A stretch of DNA of 64,000 bases from positions 71,966 to 135,965 of the forward strand of contig SVHM01000002.1 in assembly GCA_015055815.1 (NCBI GenBank), read 5' to 3'. A program made the position numbers and the translations under genes. Shown piece by piece: positions 62,882 to 64,000 of this stretch. Within the stretch, counting starts at the first letter, position 1. Each line of letters opens with the position of its first letter. Source of the DNA: Clostridiales bacterium. Its GTDB lineage: Bacteria; Bacillota; Clostridia; Christensenellales; UBA1242. The notes under the pieces were generated by a model that worked only from the letters and a program-made list of their open reading frames with translations, was not told where the DNA came from and made no database searches.

Positions 62882-63220
62882 CAAAAACAAGAGTGCTTTC
62901 GCTCTTTTTTTGTTGGTTTACCCATGAGCATACAGATTTCATCTGTTTGTTTCTTTCAGAAACTGTCGAACCGGTATTCATTGGGTTTTCGGAATGCTAG
63001 ACATTCCACCCAATGAAATATATTTGCTTACGCAAACATAGACGCCTTCCCACGTGGTGCACCACAAAAACAAGAGCGCTTTCGCTCTTTTTTTGTTGGC
63101 CCCATAGGAGTCACAAGTCTTTGACTTGTAGATAACTAAGTTATCTTGAAACCCAAACAAGTTTGGGAAGGTAGTCGGGACCCCGTCAACTTCGCCTTCA
63201 TCTATAATCAACAGCAAGCA
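62882..63220 (+). repeat. tRNA-Arg 3'-end hairpin array (array E)
   Basis: The tRNA-Arg acceptor end recurs as GTGGTGCACCA (63054-63064), each time followed by a terminator with AGAG(T/C)G-CTTT-CGCTCT and a T run (62890-62912 and about 63073-63097). Short hairpins fill the space: ACAGAT-TTC-ATCTGT (62932-62946), GTTTCT-TTC-AGAAAC (62949-62963), a nested pair CATTGGG/CCCAATG with GGAATG/CATTCC (62979-63015), TTTGC/GCAAA (63023-63036), ACAAGT/ACTTGT (63113-63129), GATAAC-TAA-GTTATC (63131-63145) and CCCAAAC-AA-GTTTGGG (63152-63167). After each terminator comes a sequence complementary to part of the tRNA 3' strand (ACCCATGAG near 62920). No gene lies between 62882 and 63289. Confidence 0.85.
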
Positions 63221-63289
63221 TGATAGAGAAGAAGATCTAAAAAAGATGCCCATTTTTATGGACACCTTTATTTTTTAGAAATCACCCAA

Positions 63290-64000
63290 TTAGAACGTAT
63301 ATTTATTGTTAACATAGTCATTTGCGTCAGAAATCTTATCGCAAATTTCTGCTGTTGAAAGATCAAAAGCATCAACTGTTGCTTGATAAGGAATAATATA
63401 TTCTTTTACATTAGCGATACAGTTTAACAAGGTGTTTTGTTGGTCGGTTGTTAATGCACTAAAATCAATATGCTCAGAGTTATCATTATTAGAATCCACA
63501 GAAACATCAAACCCTTTGTAATCTGTCAAATCATTGATATTACCTTCAAAACAACGTATAAAACTTACATTGGTAGAAATATACTCACCATTGACTTTGT
63601 TTGCTGACATATCTTCTTGATATTGTTTAGAAGTTACCCCATTTATATTTAGATTGAATAAATAAACCTTACCTTCTTTGATATTATATCTATAACATGG
63701 ATAATAACAATCATCCATGTCATCATCAAATTGCACATAGTTAAAGTCAACAAGTTCGTCACTTTTAAAATCATAATTAATTTCGTAAGCAGTATATGTA
63801 TTAGAATCTCCACGAGTATATAATACATTAACATAAACCAAACCTTTATTTTGTGTAACCAGCGTATATATATAAGATTGTTGAGTATCATCTGTCTCAG
63901 TTACTTCATCATATTGCAATGTTCCAACTTTTAACGCATTGGCTTCAACTAGATAATCTACATAAGAAATACATGCAATTGGGACCATTGTAACCATAAG
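63290..64000 (-). CDS. unknown protein, C-terminal part, cut by the window edge
   Basis: At least 235 residues are visible on the minus strand, ending NDYVNNKYTF; the true start is probably beyond 64000. The visible N-terminal stretch MVTMVPIACISYV is hydrophobic and could contain a lipobox-like PIAC, but the upstream context is missing. The rest is Asp-, Tyr- and Asn-rich, resembling the extracellular domains of other surface proteins here. No family recognised. Confidence 0.6.
   Translation of the reverse strand, partial: LMVTMVPIACISYVDYLVEANALKVGTLQYDEVTETDDTQQSYIYTLVTQNKGLVYVNVLYTRGDSNTYTAYEINYDFKSDELVDFNYVQFDDDMDDCYYPCYRYNIKEGKVYLFNLNINGVTSKQYQEDMSANKVNGEYISTNVSFIRCFEGNINDLTDYKGFDVSVDSNNDNSEHIDFSALTTDQQNTLLNCIANVKEYIIPYQATVDAFDLSTAEICDKISDANDYVNNKYTF

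Noticed and set aside
62978-63265. Open frame over array E
   Set aside because: Antisense to hairpins and terminators, with no ribosome-binding site.

Overview
The window looks like a chromosomal segment of a low-GC, Gram-positive-type bacterium of the Bacillota, most likely an uncultured Clostridia-like lineage. The basis is the core gene order rpmF-plsX-rnc / smc-ftsY-ylxM-ffh-rpsP-khpA-rimM-trmD-rbgA-rnhB-yraN, AT-rich intergenic DNA, pta-ackA, TmcAL, and sporulation-type genes (YlbJ-like, CotH-like, a divergent Spo0A-like regulator). The genus cannot be named from the sequence.

Layout. 1-2300 is accessory DNA: a HIT-superfamily gene, a small unknown gene, tRNA-Met and tRNA-Glu, and long tandem or hairpin-rich arrays grown out of tRNA 3' ends. 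2538-12779 encodes a 3413-residue single-pass surface protein, followed by a Rho-like protein without its ATPase motifs, a 36-residue cysteine-rich peptide missed by ordinary gene calling, and a membrane-anchored transglutaminase-like/YDG protein. 16870-18670 is the tRNA-Ser(UGA) locus, where two single-gene units (a GNAT acetyltransferase and a zinc-ribbon membrane protein) are bounded by 15-bp inverted repeats and copies of the tRNA acceptor end. 18800-28900 holds MscS, a short-chain dehydrogenase plus diacylglycerol glycosyltransferase pair, a DacA-type carboxypeptidase, lipoproteins and a Spo0A-like regulator. 29074-45480, nearly all on the minus strand, is the core run: rplS; yraN-rnhB-rbgA-(ATP-grasp)-(histidine phosphatase)-trmD-rimM-khpA-rpsP-ffh-ylxM-ftsY-smc; rnc-plsX; rpmF; ackA-pta. 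45643-62640 is mixed: TmcAL, patatin, YlbJ-like, several unknowns, a DUF4364 regulator, a TSCPD protein, a CotH-like lipoprotein with a divergent XRE regulator, valS, an NMT1-type ABC transporter and membrane proteins. 62757-64000 has tRNA-Arg(ACG) with another hairpin array and the end of an unknown gene.

The most unusual signal is at the tRNA genes. Each of the four intact ones, and an unseen one left of position 1, is followed by additional partial copies of its own 3' end. Most of these copies carry an intrinsic terminator and alternate with strings of 5-8 bp hairpins with very short loops. Similar hairpin words occur at unrelated tRNA loci, in one case with a compensating base change in the stem. 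At tRNA-Ser the same pattern contains genes, with inverted-repeat arms around a core that equals the tRNA acceptor end. This resembles the attachment-site layout of a site-specific recombinase and suggests a tRNA-anchored gene-cassette array. No recombinase is encoded in this window, so the mobilising machinery is inference.
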